This document shows, in pieces, positions 11,307 to 23,324 of a stretch of 64,000 nucleotides of DNA. Origin of the DNA: Quillaja saponaria (lineage: Eukaryota; Streptophyta; Magnoliopsida; Fabales; Quillajaceae); the NCBI GenBank assembly GCA_029379385.1, contig CM055609.1:2232001-2296000 (forward strand). The letters are read 5' to 3'. The notes under the pieces are model-generated. The model was not told the DNA's origin. It saw only the letters and a list, made by a program, of their open reading frames with translations, and searched no databases. Position numbers and translations under genes: made by a program. Position 1 is the first letter of the stretch; each line of letters begins with the position of its first letter.

Positions 11307-14175
11307 CTAGGGAGAGAATTTGTCCAATATTTGAAGTGCTTCTTTCATGGATGGTCTCTTTTGTGGAGCAATAGAAGCACAATTAAATCCCAACTTGAAG
11401 CATGCCAACATAGCATCTTCTCTGCCTTCCATGTCATCCCTGATAACTGCATCAACCATTCTGAAAACCCGGTTTTTCTCTTCCACAGCTGAACCGGCCA
11501 CGGTCCACTCACCCAATTCCCGGTCTGAGAATATTCTCCCGGTTAGAAGTTCTAGCAAGACTATGCCAAATGAGTACACATCCCACTTGGGGTTTGGCTT
11601 TACATTTTGCAATAACTCCGGTGATTGATAAGGCCATGGACTCACCGAGGATGAAGCTGCAGGTGTGACCCCTGGCTCGCTTCCTTGGTTTACCGAATGC
11701 CGGGCTGAACCACCTGCTTTGTTGCCTAAGAGAAGCCGGTCGAGACCAAAATCACTAATTATAGCTTCCATACCCGAGCTTAACAAGATATTACTGGGTT
11801 TAATGTTTCCATGCACGTGTTTTTTCTCATGAATATAGGCTAGCCCCTTAGCAACTCCTTTTGCAATCTTGAGCCGGACCTCCAAGGGAAGGTGACATGG
11901 TGAAAAGCCTGTTCTTCCTGAATTCATTTCAATCAAAATAGAAAACCTTCAGCATGCAACACCTTGGGGTTTATACAATTTCAGTGGGACAGAGAATGAA
12001 AGAGAACAGAGCTACACAACCTTGTACACGACAATTATGGACAAACACTAGAAAGCATGCTGTACATTTACATTAAAACGTTTCATACAAAAAACTAAAC
12101 CTTGCGATGAGTCAAATTTTACTTACTTGTGTATTGGATTTATTCTAATAAGACTGTTATACATGTACAAATATAAATTTTAAAGGATTTTCTTTAGGAA
12201 ATTTTGAATGATATGTATGAGCATGTGTTAAATATTAGTAAATAGCTTATAATTAGGAAAGAGACAAATGGCTTGGTAGATTATGCCATTTAAGACATCT
12301 TAGCCCTTTTTCACATAAACATTGTAGATGATGACTGTACTTAAAGTAAATGAAACCCATATTGCGAACCGACAATCCTGTTAGAAATAGCAACCAACCC
12401 TGACACTTATTTTATACAACCCATTAAAATGGAGAAGCTAACATGCGCCAGAGAATAGCAGCATATTTTACTGAGAACAGAGACTGTGCTAGTATGCGTT
12501 TTATAGCAGAGAGAAACAGGGGAAAACAGGAGAAAACAGAGAGCTTACTGTAACTTGTGCTAGAGAGACTGCCATTAGGGACATAGTCATAGATAACAAG
12601 CTTCTCATCCTCTCCCCAGGAAAAACCACGAATCTTAACCAAATTGGGATGCCGCAATCTTGCAATAGCCTTCACTTGGTTTTCAAAGTCTTTCTTCCTC
12701 TCAATCCCGCACTCACCAATCCTTCTAACAGCAAAAGTAGTTCCATCCTCAAGCACTGCCTTGTACACAATGCTGGCACCGCTCGATCCCAAAATATAAG
12801 CTGATGCCTTTAGCAAACTCTCCAGCTCCAGCTCTGCCTCTCCATCCAAAGTCACAAGAGTACCCTCTTTCTGATGATCACCACTAGTCATTTCGATTCT
12901 GACATTTTCATGGTCACTGTCAGAGCTAGCTGCCTCTGAGGTATCTTCTCCTTTGATTGTTAAGCAGGACCATGGATTTGTAGGGGCTCTGGCATTGGGG
13001 TCTTGTTTTGTAACAGTTTCTGGTTTCTTCTCTGCATCGTTGATTGGCTTCAGACTCTGTTTCTTCTTTCTTAGTTGATAGACATACAGAATAACCATGG
13101 CTAGGATTGCTATACCAGCTAAGTCACCAACTGCTATTCCTGCTATAGTTGCGGGTTTTAGCCCACTTGATGATTCACTACGTGTCCCATTGGAGCTTCC
13201 TGATGTGTCGGATACTGGGTTTGACTCTGTAGGTTTGGGTATGGCAGCAATTGCTGGTGATGATGTAATGGAAACATTAGGTGGAGTAGACAGAGTAGAA
13301 GGAATCGAACAGAGAATCTTCAAAGGCTTCCCGCAGAGATCAGAATTCCCAGCTAATAACTCAGTTTTCTGGTTGAGAAAAGCTGGAGATTGTGGAATTG
13401 GCCCAGTTAGATTGTTGAATGAGACATCAATAGTAGCATTTGAAGGAATCTCTTTTGCAAATGCTGGTGGGATTGTGCCTGAAATCTTATTGTAAGAGAG
13501 ATTGAAGTAGCGCAGACTATCACCACCGAAGTCCATAGGCAGAGACCCATTTATCAAATTTGAGGACAAATCTAAAACTTCAACGAAACTAAACCCACCC
13601 GGAATGCTACCGGAAAAATAATTACTTCTCAAAGAAACAACAGTTAGGTTCTTCAAAGCAGTGAGGTTTTCTGGTATCTTCCCAGCCAAAGCATTATCAG
13701 AAAGATTTAGAAATTGCAGACTTGTCAATTCTCCAATGGACTCAGGCAGTTCGCCTGAGATAACATTGTTTGATAAAGAAAGAAATTGAAGCTCGGAAGA
13801 GTTGAAAATGGAGGTAGGCAGAGACCCATTAAAGAAGTTGTTTGATAGATCAAGATGGCGAAGGTGTTGGATCATTCCCAGGTCTGTAGGAATCGAACCC
13901 AGAAGCTGATTGTTGGGAAGGACCAAGCTTGTGACTCTGAACATATCAGGCATACCGGGGTTTCCAATTGCAGAGCAGTAAACTCCGTTCCATGAACAAG
14001 GAGATTCGTCTTCGTAGTTCCAGCTCTCTAAGACTGATAATGGGTCACTGAGAATGGAGTATTTGAAGGAAAGCATGAGAACCCCATCAGAGTTTAAAGC
14101 CACCGAACGATGTAGAAGAAGAACAAAGGAAAAAATTCTCCACCACAAGTGGAAGCTGTGAGTGTTGAAGTTCAT
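11307..14175 (-). CDS. LRR receptor-like pseudokinase (At4g34220-like)
   Basis: Plasma-membrane receptor-like protein of 745 residues from two exons (14175-12549, 11917-11307). Order: signal peptide (about 1-26), LRR N-cap with paired Cys around 60 and 67, six to seven leucine-rich repeats (about 80-260), second Cys pair (281, 289), Ser/Thr/Pro-rich stalk, membrane span near 343-366 followed by LRKKK, juxtamembrane region, then a kinase-like domain from about 455. The kinase looks inactive: the Gly loop is degenerate (LGSSGAS), the ATP-binding Lys of the VAVK motif is Arg (FAVRR, about 484), and the HRD motif reads HGN (HVHGNIKPSN); DFG is intact (SDFGLDRL). This matches the known atypical LRR-RLK group. 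Ligand unknown; such proteins usually act through partner kinases. The single intron falls at SSTSY/RRTG, a conserved place in this group. Confidence 0.93.
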
Positions 14176-15244
14176 GATTTCTTTTGCTGATACAACATAT
14201 TGGCAACTACAAACTCATGGTGAAGAAAAAGAGATGAGCTTCAGAGATGAAACAGAGAAAGATGGTGACCAACTACAAGATTGTTGTTTTGTTTACCAAA
14301 TCTGTTTTGAGTAGAGTCAATAAAGAGGGTAGTATATAAGAGGAAGTGAAAGGAAAGGCTTTTACTAGCAACAAGGGCAGAAGAAACTGGTTCTGAGAAA
14401 ATGAAAGATTAAGATTACTGCCAAAAAAATGAAAGAAAAGTTGGTGTGACTTGCAGAGGGACGGAGGGTAACAGAGGCACAAAGAGATACTCCGACTCTG
14501 GGCAGTTGGATAATAATCAATGGAGCTTAACTAAACATGGGAAAGGCAAAAAAATAAATAAATAAAGGTCCTATTGTGCTGCTTGCCAACTCTCTCTCTC
14601 TCTCAAACTTTTTATAAACTGTTTTCTTTGGTTATATTTGTCAAGTGAACTGAAAGGAATCTAATTGGAGCTACAAGACATCCAAACGAGTTGGAGCAGT
14701 TACTTGTTCCTTAGTACCTCTGAATCCACCTTCGAATCATTTCAGATTGACCACCTCATCCCTGTGTTCCTACTTTGTAGTGGGGTTTTAGCAGTTGAAG
14801 GCAGTGACACAGTCACAGTAACAGTCACATTCACACTAGATCAAATCACGGGTGTAGTATATGAGGAGAAGATTTCACTAAGATGTATGGGGCCATGTCT
14901 AGTGCTAGTATTTTGGAGTTTTTCGGAGGTGGTTCTGTTCTGCGCTGCCTCAAAGAAATGTTTTGCTTCAGCTTCTATACAAGACCCAACACCCCCCTAT
15001 AGTGAAGTTGCTACACAACATTGAACTATATAAAGTAAGAATTAGGTATGACTGCTTTACAGGAAGAAGTGGGGTGAGCACTTTTATACGAGCATTATCT
15101 AAAAATAATGTAAAGGAGTCAAATTTATTCAATAAGCAGGCATATAATCCAAATCTCCATATGCACCTTTAATTTTTAATCTTAGTCACGAGTTCATGTT
15201 AGTTGTTTTAACCTATACAATGAGCATTATTAAAGTATGTGCAA

Positions 15245-15709
15245 ACTTTGTATGTTCTTTGTATTGAATGGTCATATCAATTTCAGAAAGACACAATTTC
15301 CATGAGACATGAACATAGCTAATACTAGACTTTCAAGGCATGCAAAGAGAGAAGAAGTAAATTTGGTTTGTAACAAAAGGAAATATGGGATACATTGGAA
15401 CTTTGTATGTTCTTTGTATTGAATGGTCATATCAATTTCAGAAAGAGACAATTTCCATGAGACATGAACATAGCTAATACTAGACTTTCAAGGCATGCAA
15501 AGAGAGAAGAAGTAAATTTGGTTTGTAACAAAAGGAAATATGGGATACATTGGAACTTTGTATGTTCTTTGTATTGAATGGCCATATCAATTTCAGAGAC
15601 ACAATTTCCATGAGACATGAACATAGCTAATACTAGACTTTCAAGGCATGCAAAGAGAGAAGAAGTAAATTTGGTTTGTAACAAAAGGAAATTTGGGATA
15701 CATTGGAGT
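15245..15709. repeat. Three-copy tandem repeat, unit ~155 bp
   Basis: Copies start with ACTTTGTATGTTCTTTGTAT at 15245, 15400 and 15555. They are nearly identical: copy 3 lacks two bases in the TTTCAGAAAGA segment and has a few substitutions such as GTCATAT to GCCATAT. Each ends with GGGATACATTGGA. The high identity points to recent duplication by unequal exchange or slippage. No coding sense was found; the repeated open frame on the reverse strand is a consequence of the repeat. Confidence 0.95.
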
Positions 15710-16036
15710 ATATCTCATTATTTTTAGATATGCACCATTTATTAGAAGAGCTTTCATGAACTAAATAAAAATAAGTCATATCATTAAAATATCACACAGT
15801 AAATTAATGGGAAGAATTTTAATAACTTTCTATTTCCCTTTTTTACCACATATCAAAGTAGAAATCGAGTTAACATTAATATCGTTAGTTTATAATGTCA
15901 TATTTTTAATGGTATGATCTATTTTTATTAGTGAGACATAAATTAAGATACTCAAATAAGACAGAAGATCTCTATTATTGGAAATTATGGGTTTTGCTTG
16001 TAGATAATGTGTATCAATTTTTGGGGTTTTTTTTTA

Positions 16037-16064
16037 TGGGCCTAGTTTATGTAAGTATTGGGCC
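16037..16064 (+). promoter_or_regulatory. Paired site II motifs upstream of TIC21
   Basis: TGGGCC at 16037-16042 and again at 16059-16064, 22 bp apart (about two helical turns), roughly 180-210 bp before the TIC21 ATG. Paired TGGGCC motifs are typical TCP-bound sites in promoters of plant genes for organelle biogenesis. Function inferred. Confidence 0.55.
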
Positions 16065-16245
16065 TTGCTATTCTAAGTTAAAGCCCAGTAATAAAACAAA
16101 CTAAATCATTTCCCGAATGAAAAGCTATGCATAGTCCAGAGTTCAGAAATCTCTGTTAAAGCGAAGAAAAACACGAATTTGGGTCGTGAAAGAATCGGTG
16201 ACGGTGAGGCAGCAGCTAAGCTGAATTTCTTCAATTGTCATAATA

Positions 16246-18832
16246 ATGCAAACACTCTTTCTGCCGGCAGATCGAGCCGGCAGTTTCATGGCGGCGCCGC
16301 CAATTTCGTTGTCAACTGTTGCTACTAGCTCACCTCCTAAGCTCCTTGGACTCACTCACCGGTCAACTTTTTTGCCCCCTCTTTGCCTCCCAACTTTCAA
16401 ATCCTTCCAGTGTCTTACTTCTTCTTCGTCTTATAATGTTCTTGATAGTAGCAGAACAAAGCTTGACTTATCTGCTAGCTACTCATCCCAAGTTTCTCCG
16501 GCTTCCACTTCACCTGACGATGAATCAGAGAAAGAAAAGCTCGCTCAGGTAATCTCTCGCTCTTCCTCTTGCTAAATAGAATGCTGGTTTCGGAAATTTC
16601 CAGTCTTTTTTGATGGGTTTTCTACTGCATGGTTGTGGATTCATTTATGAGTTATGACCATTATGATTTCCTTCTTAGGGTTTTATGTTTCTTGTAACCA
16701 TAGCTAACTACTGTGTTCCCCTTTATCGTAATCTTTCTGTTTCAGTTTTGCGAAATGCAATTGTGCTGTTTAATCTGTAATGTGTAATGACATAAAAAAA
16801 TTGTGCTTTGGATGGTGTAGGTTTCAAAGAGACTAGAGAACACTTCCAAGCGTTTCAAGCGATTTGGTAGTTTAGGATTTTGGGGTCAACTTGTGTGCAC
16901 TGTGGTTGCAGCTGTAATTCTTTCATTTTCCGTTGTTACCACTGGGAAGATCACGTCACCTGCTACATTTTATGCTACTGCGGGTGGAATTGTGGCTGCT
17001 TTTATTTCTGTGTTTTGGTCATTTGGATATATTCGGCTCTCTGAAAAGCTGCGAAGAACTGCCAACCAACCTTCCAAGGTATTGTGTTTACTTAGAGATA
17101 CTTCAAAATTAATTTTAAGTAAGAGCTTTTGATTGTTATACTTTTATGAAATAAGAATAAATGCTGTTGTAAAAGAACTCGGCTGTGATGAACCATTTGA
17201 TTCAAGATCATCATTACATTGTCTTTAGAATTAGTTTGCCATGTTACATGAATTTTTTTTCAAATACGTAGATTACTTCATAAGGTACTTGCTTATGATT
17301 CTGAAATCGGATTAATCTTTCTTCGAACCTTCTAAAAGAATCAGGTTAGTAGAAGTGATTCTACAATGTGTTAATTCTCAACATACATGGGGTAGTAGAA
17401 GGATCGTGCATGTGCAAAGTATTCTAAGTAGCAAGTTCATGAACTGAACATCTTCACCGTTTTGAAGTGATTCTACAATGTGTTACAAGTCTTCATACTT
17501 GCAATGGTTGTGCACTGCTCAAAGAAGGGTCTCCTAAATCTTAAAGGGACAATCTATGCCTTGCAGGACTTCCTAATATTATCTTTTGTTTTTGGTCATG
17601 TGATACGTTTCTGCTGCCTGACTTTAATAGCCTTCTTTTCAAATGTGGTAAGTCCTGATTACTAGTGGTGCTTTCAGGCTCCCCCTCGTGCTGATGTTGT
17701 GAAAAGCTTAAGAAATGGCATCGTGGTGAACCTTTTAGGAATGGGTGCTGCTATTCTTGGCATGCAAGCCACAGTAGGATTGTTGGTTGCTAAGGCTCTC
17801 ACTTCCTCAGCAAACCCAATCTCTCCTGGGTACAGCCCTGTTCTTGCTTTGGATGTATTTTTGGTGCAGGTACACGTTAATTTCAAGTTTCCTTGCTATT
17901 AATGAATTATTTTAATCTTTAAATTTGTGAAAATTATCCAAATAATTAGATACATAAGATATGTTTTTAAATCAGACTCGGTATAACTATTAGCCCAACT
18001 CTTATCAACTTCCATTCTTCTCCACATTCAACTCCCTAACCTATATGAATAATATAAAATAAGCTTATTCTTGCAAGGCATCTAGTCCACTTTCATTTAG
18101 AAGTTGGGTTCCCATTTTTGTTTTCTGAACACATGAATTCTTCCGCTTATACAGTAGATCATCTATTCCCAGCCAGGAAAAAAATCTCTGTTTGCAAGCT
18201 TCTGGTACAGTTGTACTGGCATTTTGGCATCTTTCAGGGACATACTTCATTAATGTTATGTGGAATGTGAAATACAGGTTTCTAGAGCTTAGCTTGATAA
18301 CATGGGAGCTGAAGTAGGATTATAAAACTAAAAGGTTGTAGAATATATTCATATAAATAATATATCACCACTAGTAGGGAGCTGTCTTCTGGCTTTGAGA
18401 ATCAAGGTTTCGGTCTGGGTTGTTTTGCCCTGTATGAATAGTAGATAATCAATATAACTGAATCTATGAGGGATTTAAATGGTGTCTACTTCATGTTCCT
18501 TATACATTTCTTCTCTTTACAATTGAATATTATCTGTTACAAACACCATCACTCGTCATAATTTTGTAAGATGAGCACCAAATACTAACTTCATTTATAT
18601 TTTATAAAACAGTACATGAAACTCAGATTGGGTTGGACTCAACACTAGCAGTAGCCTAAAGGCTTTGGGCTATTGTTATCACGAGCTTTTCATACTCATT
18701 TCATCTCTTAATTTGCAGGCATCCGCAAACACCATCCTTTCCCATTTCCTGGGGCTTGTTTTCTCGCTGGAGCTATTGCGTTCAGTGACATTACCTCCTT
18801 CTGAAGCTCTTCCTGTTCCCAAGCTTGCATAA
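16246..18832 (+). CDS. TIC21: TIC21/PIC1 inner-envelope protein (DUF3611 family)
   Basis: Chloroplast inner-envelope membrane protein described both as a TIC translocon component and as the iron permease PIC1. Four exons: 16246-16548, 16821-17078, 17678-17869, 18719-18832, all GT-AG and in phase, giving 288 residues. The first about 95 residues form a Ser/Thr-rich transit peptide beginning MQTLFLPA, like the Arabidopsis MQSLLLPP start, which supports this ATG. Four hydrophobic spans are visible: LVCTVVAAVILSFSVVTT, FYATAGGIVAAFISVFW, GIVVNLLGMGAAILGM with the following segment, and TILSHFLGLVFSLELL. The block APPRADVVKSLRNG and the VPKLA end match the family. The sequence is intact. Transport versus import role is debated in the literature and cannot be settled here. 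Confidence 0.95.
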
Positions 18833-20981
18833 GGAAGATGCTTATATGTAGTATTGGAGATAATGTGCAACACGAAAAACCATTGCTCTTTCATGTCGCG
18901 TGTAGTTCACTTATAGACAAAAACCAGTACTTCCTACATTTCTAGAACATGATTGTGACATTTTCACCAACACCCTTTGTTTCTCAAAGTTCTTTCAATT
19001 ACAAAAGAAAAGGATACGATATTTGTGTTGAACTTCCATTTCCATATATTGACCAATACCTGGCCTATGTTGGATTCCCACAAAAACAACCCAGAATATT
19101 ACCGATGGTACCCGAAGTAGAGCACTTTATATGATTGCCTACGAAAATGAGGTCATCCATCACTTAAAAACTCTAGTGACTCCTATCCTCGATTGAGTTT
19201 AACAGAAGAAAACTTGTATGTATAAACTATAAACTCTAGTCACTCTACGTTAGTTTTCTAAGCAAATTTTCTTCGTCAGATTAAGTAATCAATTTCTGTT
19301 AATATGCAAAAGATACCTCAGCCGTAAGGCAAACCAACTATCTTACCATGCCTGAAAGCAGAGAAGTAGATAATTCAGGAAGAACAGATGGCAGTGACTG
19401 ACATTTAACCACACACGTAGAAGATGGACGCACTCCAAGTTACAATTGGTTACTAATATACAAAATTTGGTGCATATTTAATCAAATGATTCAACAATGA
19501 GTCCACTTAAAGAACCACGACAGAATGTTTTCTTTGTCCTCGTGGGGGCAAATCATAATACTGAATGAAGACTTTTAAACTCGTCTGCAAAGCAAAAGGT
19601 TTTTCTTCGTGTTTCTCTTTTCCCCATTTAGTGTATGTAATATTCAGCATAAGCTGCATAAACACATCGGTGAAACATCCACAGATCAAAATTCATGAAA
19701 GGCATCTCCACAAAGGAAAATAGAAACTAAGAAATTGAATAATCTCCAACATAGACTAATAGGGTTAGTCCTGCACTCCTGCTTCCGAAGGATTGCAACT
19801 GGCCCCAAATCAGAACATTGATAGCATCCCAGCAAAAAGGAAACTTCTACTTTGTCAAATGTGATGCCTCCACGTTCACGCATCTAATTACACATCATTG
19901 ATCCATTTTGCAACCTGAATCAAGTGCATATGTACTTCAGTCTATCTCAAAACCCGGAAGAAATTAGACAAAATGACCATTAAGGACTAACTTTATGTGT
20001 TTCGCTATTGACAATAAAGAAATCAGATTACGAGAAAATTGTAACTCAAGCAAAGATAGATTATATCAGTAAGGAAATTGTGAGAAAGAATGGAAACAAC
20101 TACAAAAGCTGAAAAAATGACATGCCTTGGGAGAGGAAACAGACGTTTAACAATTGAAAAAAGAGTCGATTTGGCATTGACAACGCAGACTGTATTCCCC
20201 AAATGAAGTAACTGGAACACAGACAAAACTTCATACTTTTGCAATTGGAGAATATAAATCATCTATTGATTGTTTTGTGGTCTCTATAATTTGTTGACAT
20301 AGTTCCTCAAAGATAACAGTCAATAATCATGATTTTATCAGAAGATGCCACCTTAACCCATAGATTTAGACCACAAAGATCCTAAAGTCTTTTATAGATT
20401 TTTCAGTTTGCGTGTGGTTCTCTTATCCTCTATTTGAGATGATTGTCAGTATGATCCTTCAAACCTAACTATAAAGATTGTAAGCATGCTTTTTTGCTCA
20501 GGAATCAGTTTCATGTACCGGAGCCATATAAAAGGTCACCATAAAAATAGTGAGTTTCTTAGTATAACTACTAATTATAAAGAACCATCAATTAACTCTC
20601 ATCATATTTGCTTAACTCTTATGACAAAGGAAAAGTATTCTCAAATTAGCCAGAAACATCATGCAATCCTATCCTCCACTGTGTGAAAGCATTTACTCTG
20701 TATTCAGTGATTACAGTAACAACATACATTCATGTACTATGATTTATGACATGCGAACTCACTATAAAAGATGCATCTATAGTTGCAGGAAAACATCGCT
20801 AATAGTCTAATAGCATAAATAATAAATACATTAACTTCATAACTTGGTAGAGTAAAGTAGTCAATGACAACAACTTATGCCATGTGATAGAAAAATTGTT
20901 TCCAATAGAGCTGTGTAGAATTAACTTGCAAAATGCACTTTCGATACAAGCATGTGAGTGCCTGTGTGACAAAAAACTTAC
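18833..20981. other. Convergent 3' region between TIC21 and the reticulon gene
   Basis: About 2.1 kb containing the 3' UTR of TIC21 and the 3' flank of the reverse-strand reticulon gene. Open frames are short and have no recognisable content. No RNA gene, repeat array or mobile element is evident. Confidence 0.45.
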
Positions 20982-22286
20982 CTACTGTATCTTCTTTACT
21001 TTGCTTGAAGGTAGTGGAATCTTCCTTAAAACACTATCATCAAATTTCCTGTACTGTGTCCTAAGAATTCTATGTATCAGGAATAGCTTGTCATCAATGT
21101 GATCCTGGTACTTGTCATACAACAGGGGAACTAACAGACTAAGAAGAACACCTGCCGAAAATTATATAAGCAGATTAATGTATGGATACTATTAAAGTGA
21201 TTTTGTATTCTCAAAAAATAAAAAATAAAAAAAATCAGCACAGAGCTCACCACTATAGATTAGAGTAAGTAAGTTGAAGAGACTGCCAATATAAGATATT
21301 ACCCACAAGCCAACTGAAATCTGATGCCCAAAAACAAAGAAGTAAACAAATGCGGTATAAGATTCTCGTATCTTATATAAATATATCCAATTTATTGGAA
21401 TCAAAAGTGAAAGAGATTTATAAGCCCTGAACCTGAAGGAAAAGCTTGAAATTTCTGCCAATTGCTATGTCATGTGCAATTGACAATGCATAATTGATCC
21501 ACACTTGCAATGCATCAGCAGCCTTCACGACACACTCCTCAGAAATTTCCAGATCAGGCAAAGGAGGGAGTGGTCTATATCAGAGCATAATCATCATATA
21601 TACAAGACAATACCTCAGATGTTCAAGTAGACATGGTATAAATCACCACTAATAGTTTATTCCTTCAGTTTCTCTCAACATCTTTCCTTATTTCTTCTTC
21701 CTCTTAATCTTTTCAAAGACTTCATCTATCATCATTATAGTCATATTATTCCAAAAACAATTCAAAGTCCTCTCTTGCTGAAAAAAAATAAAAATCGCCT
21801 TGAAAATATTTCTAGTGATTTGCATAAATTAACTGGAAAAAAATGAGAAGGTAAATACCTATTGAGAAGGGAAGCAGATTTGGCCCAGAAAAAGAGAATT
21901 ACAACCAGAAGCAGTAAAACATTGGCCACAAATGATAAGAAATTATATCCAGCTCGTTCAAATAGGAACCACAATGTTGTTGCAGAAAGCAATACCACAA
22001 ACCCTCCACACCATTTCCTCCACAACAACAAATCAGCAACTGCCAGCATTGAATAAATGGCAATGTATTAGTTAATAAACTAATCGATCAATGCTGGAAT
22101 CAATCCGTAATTTAAACCCAGAAAAACAAAAGCAACAAACAAAGATGAATAGCAAGCAGACATCTTTTACAAACAGATCAGTTTTTCTTCTCTGTAACAT
22201 AGGTTAATAGAGAGAGAAAGAGAACCTGAGCCAGAGCCGAGTGCTTGGTGAACTGATATGTGACCATAAGGTTTAGAATCTCCCAT
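20982..22286 (-). CDS. Reticulon-like protein, RTNLB10/11 type
   Basis: ER membrane-shaping protein. Five exons in transcript order: 22286-22226, 22039-21859, 21574-21433, 21320-21251, 21151-20982; 207 residues. The reticulon homology domain covers nearly the whole protein: [13 protein letters not shown], first long hairpin ([14 protein letters not shown] and [17 protein letters not shown]), a loop [14 protein letters not shown], then the second hydrophobic pair ([20 protein letters not shown] and [15 protein letters not shown]). The short N-terminus ([16 protein letters not shown]) fits the compact plant B10/B11 group. The C-terminus ends KKIQ, a KKxx dilysine ER-retrieval signal. The stop codon TAG is followed at once by GTAAGT, a good splice donor, so a 3' UTR intron is possible. 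The gene is complete. Confidence 0.93.
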
Positions 22287-23324
22287 GGCGATTAGGGTTT
22301 CAGTACATAGAATAGGAGAGGAGAAAGGAGGGAGAAGATGAATATGAATCGTATATACTAGCTGGAAATGTAAAGAACGTGTGAATTTGAGTACATGTCA
22401 AATATATAAGGTTGTAAGTAAATCCTAAATTTATATGTAAATTATTAGGATTAGTGAAATTGGTCCAACATGAACATCTTGGCTATATATATACATGTAA
22501 AAGTTATAAAAACATAACCTAAGTTATTGAGATTAGTAACAAATCGGTTGAGATTAATGATTTAAATATGAAAAATTACACACATAACCTAAGTTATTCT
22601 AAAATAAAAATACGATTAAATAATAATTATATGTCATTATTTTTAGCTATTTATATATCAAAATACAAATAGATTAGTTTGTGAGTGAATAAGCAAACAT
22701 TTTGAATTTTTGATGATTTACATTTACGATACAAATAAGATTAGTTAATAAGCAAATAGATTAAGATTAATAATTAAAATGTTAACCAGGGTTAATTGTA
22801 AGTAACTGAAAAAGTATGTGATGATCTGGCTTTACATAATTACATATGAAAAGTTATACAAACATAATTAGTGTTAAATTATGTAACTATTTGACTATTT
22901 ATACATGAAAAATAGCACACAACTAATTAATAAGTAAATCACCACTACCGAGAAGTGTCGAGTTCGAACATTCTTAGTGTATCAAAAAAACAAAAAGAGT
23001 CAATCATCATAAATTTTAACCATTGACATGTCAAAATACAAATAGGATTAATTTGTAAGAAATTCGGTTAATATTAATGTGTGAAAAATTACACACCTGA
23101 TTAGTAAGTCGGCTAAGTTATTGGTGATTTACTTCTAAAAATAGAAATACAATCACATAGTAGGTATCGTCCTTGTGTTTAGCAATTTACCTTTTGTAAG
23201 TAAATTGATAAACTTTCTGACTGATTTAGAAGTACAATACAAATAAGAATATTTGGTAAACTAATCAGCTAAGATCTTGGTGATTTACATGTGAAAAGTT
23301 ATACAATAGTTACTAGGAAATCGT
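22287..23324. other. Reticulon promoter side and AT-rich spacer
   Basis: 5' flank of the reticulon gene followed by AT-rich DNA with many imperfect repeats of AAGTTATA, AATACAAATA and similar phrases. Around 22945-22990 the text GAGTTCGAAC followed by an A-run resembles a pol III B box with tail, a hint of a decayed SINE, too weak to call. The end is the 3' flank of the PRKRIP1 gene. Confidence 0.4.

Larger units (their letters stand above)
14176..16245. other. Divergent intergenic region between LRR receptor and TIC21 genes
   Basis: Holds the 5' flank of the LRR receptor gene (about 14176-14600, with a CT-repeat near 14590), a 155-bp tandem array (separate entry), AT-rich DNA and the TIC21 promoter. 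An open frame at 14665-15024 lacks an ATG start and matches nothing I recognise. Confidence 0.5.

Noticed and set aside
13097..13495. 132-codon forward open frame
   Set aside because: Antisense shadow of the LRR receptor stalk and last repeats.
14665..15024. 119-codon forward open frame
   Set aside because: Starts with a non-ATG codon, has no recognisable domain, and lies in a promoter/spacer next to a tandem repeat.
22945..22995. Possible SINE or tRNA-derived fragment (GAGTTCGAAC followed by A-run)
   Set aside because: No A box at the right distance and no cloverleaf can be drawn; too degraded.
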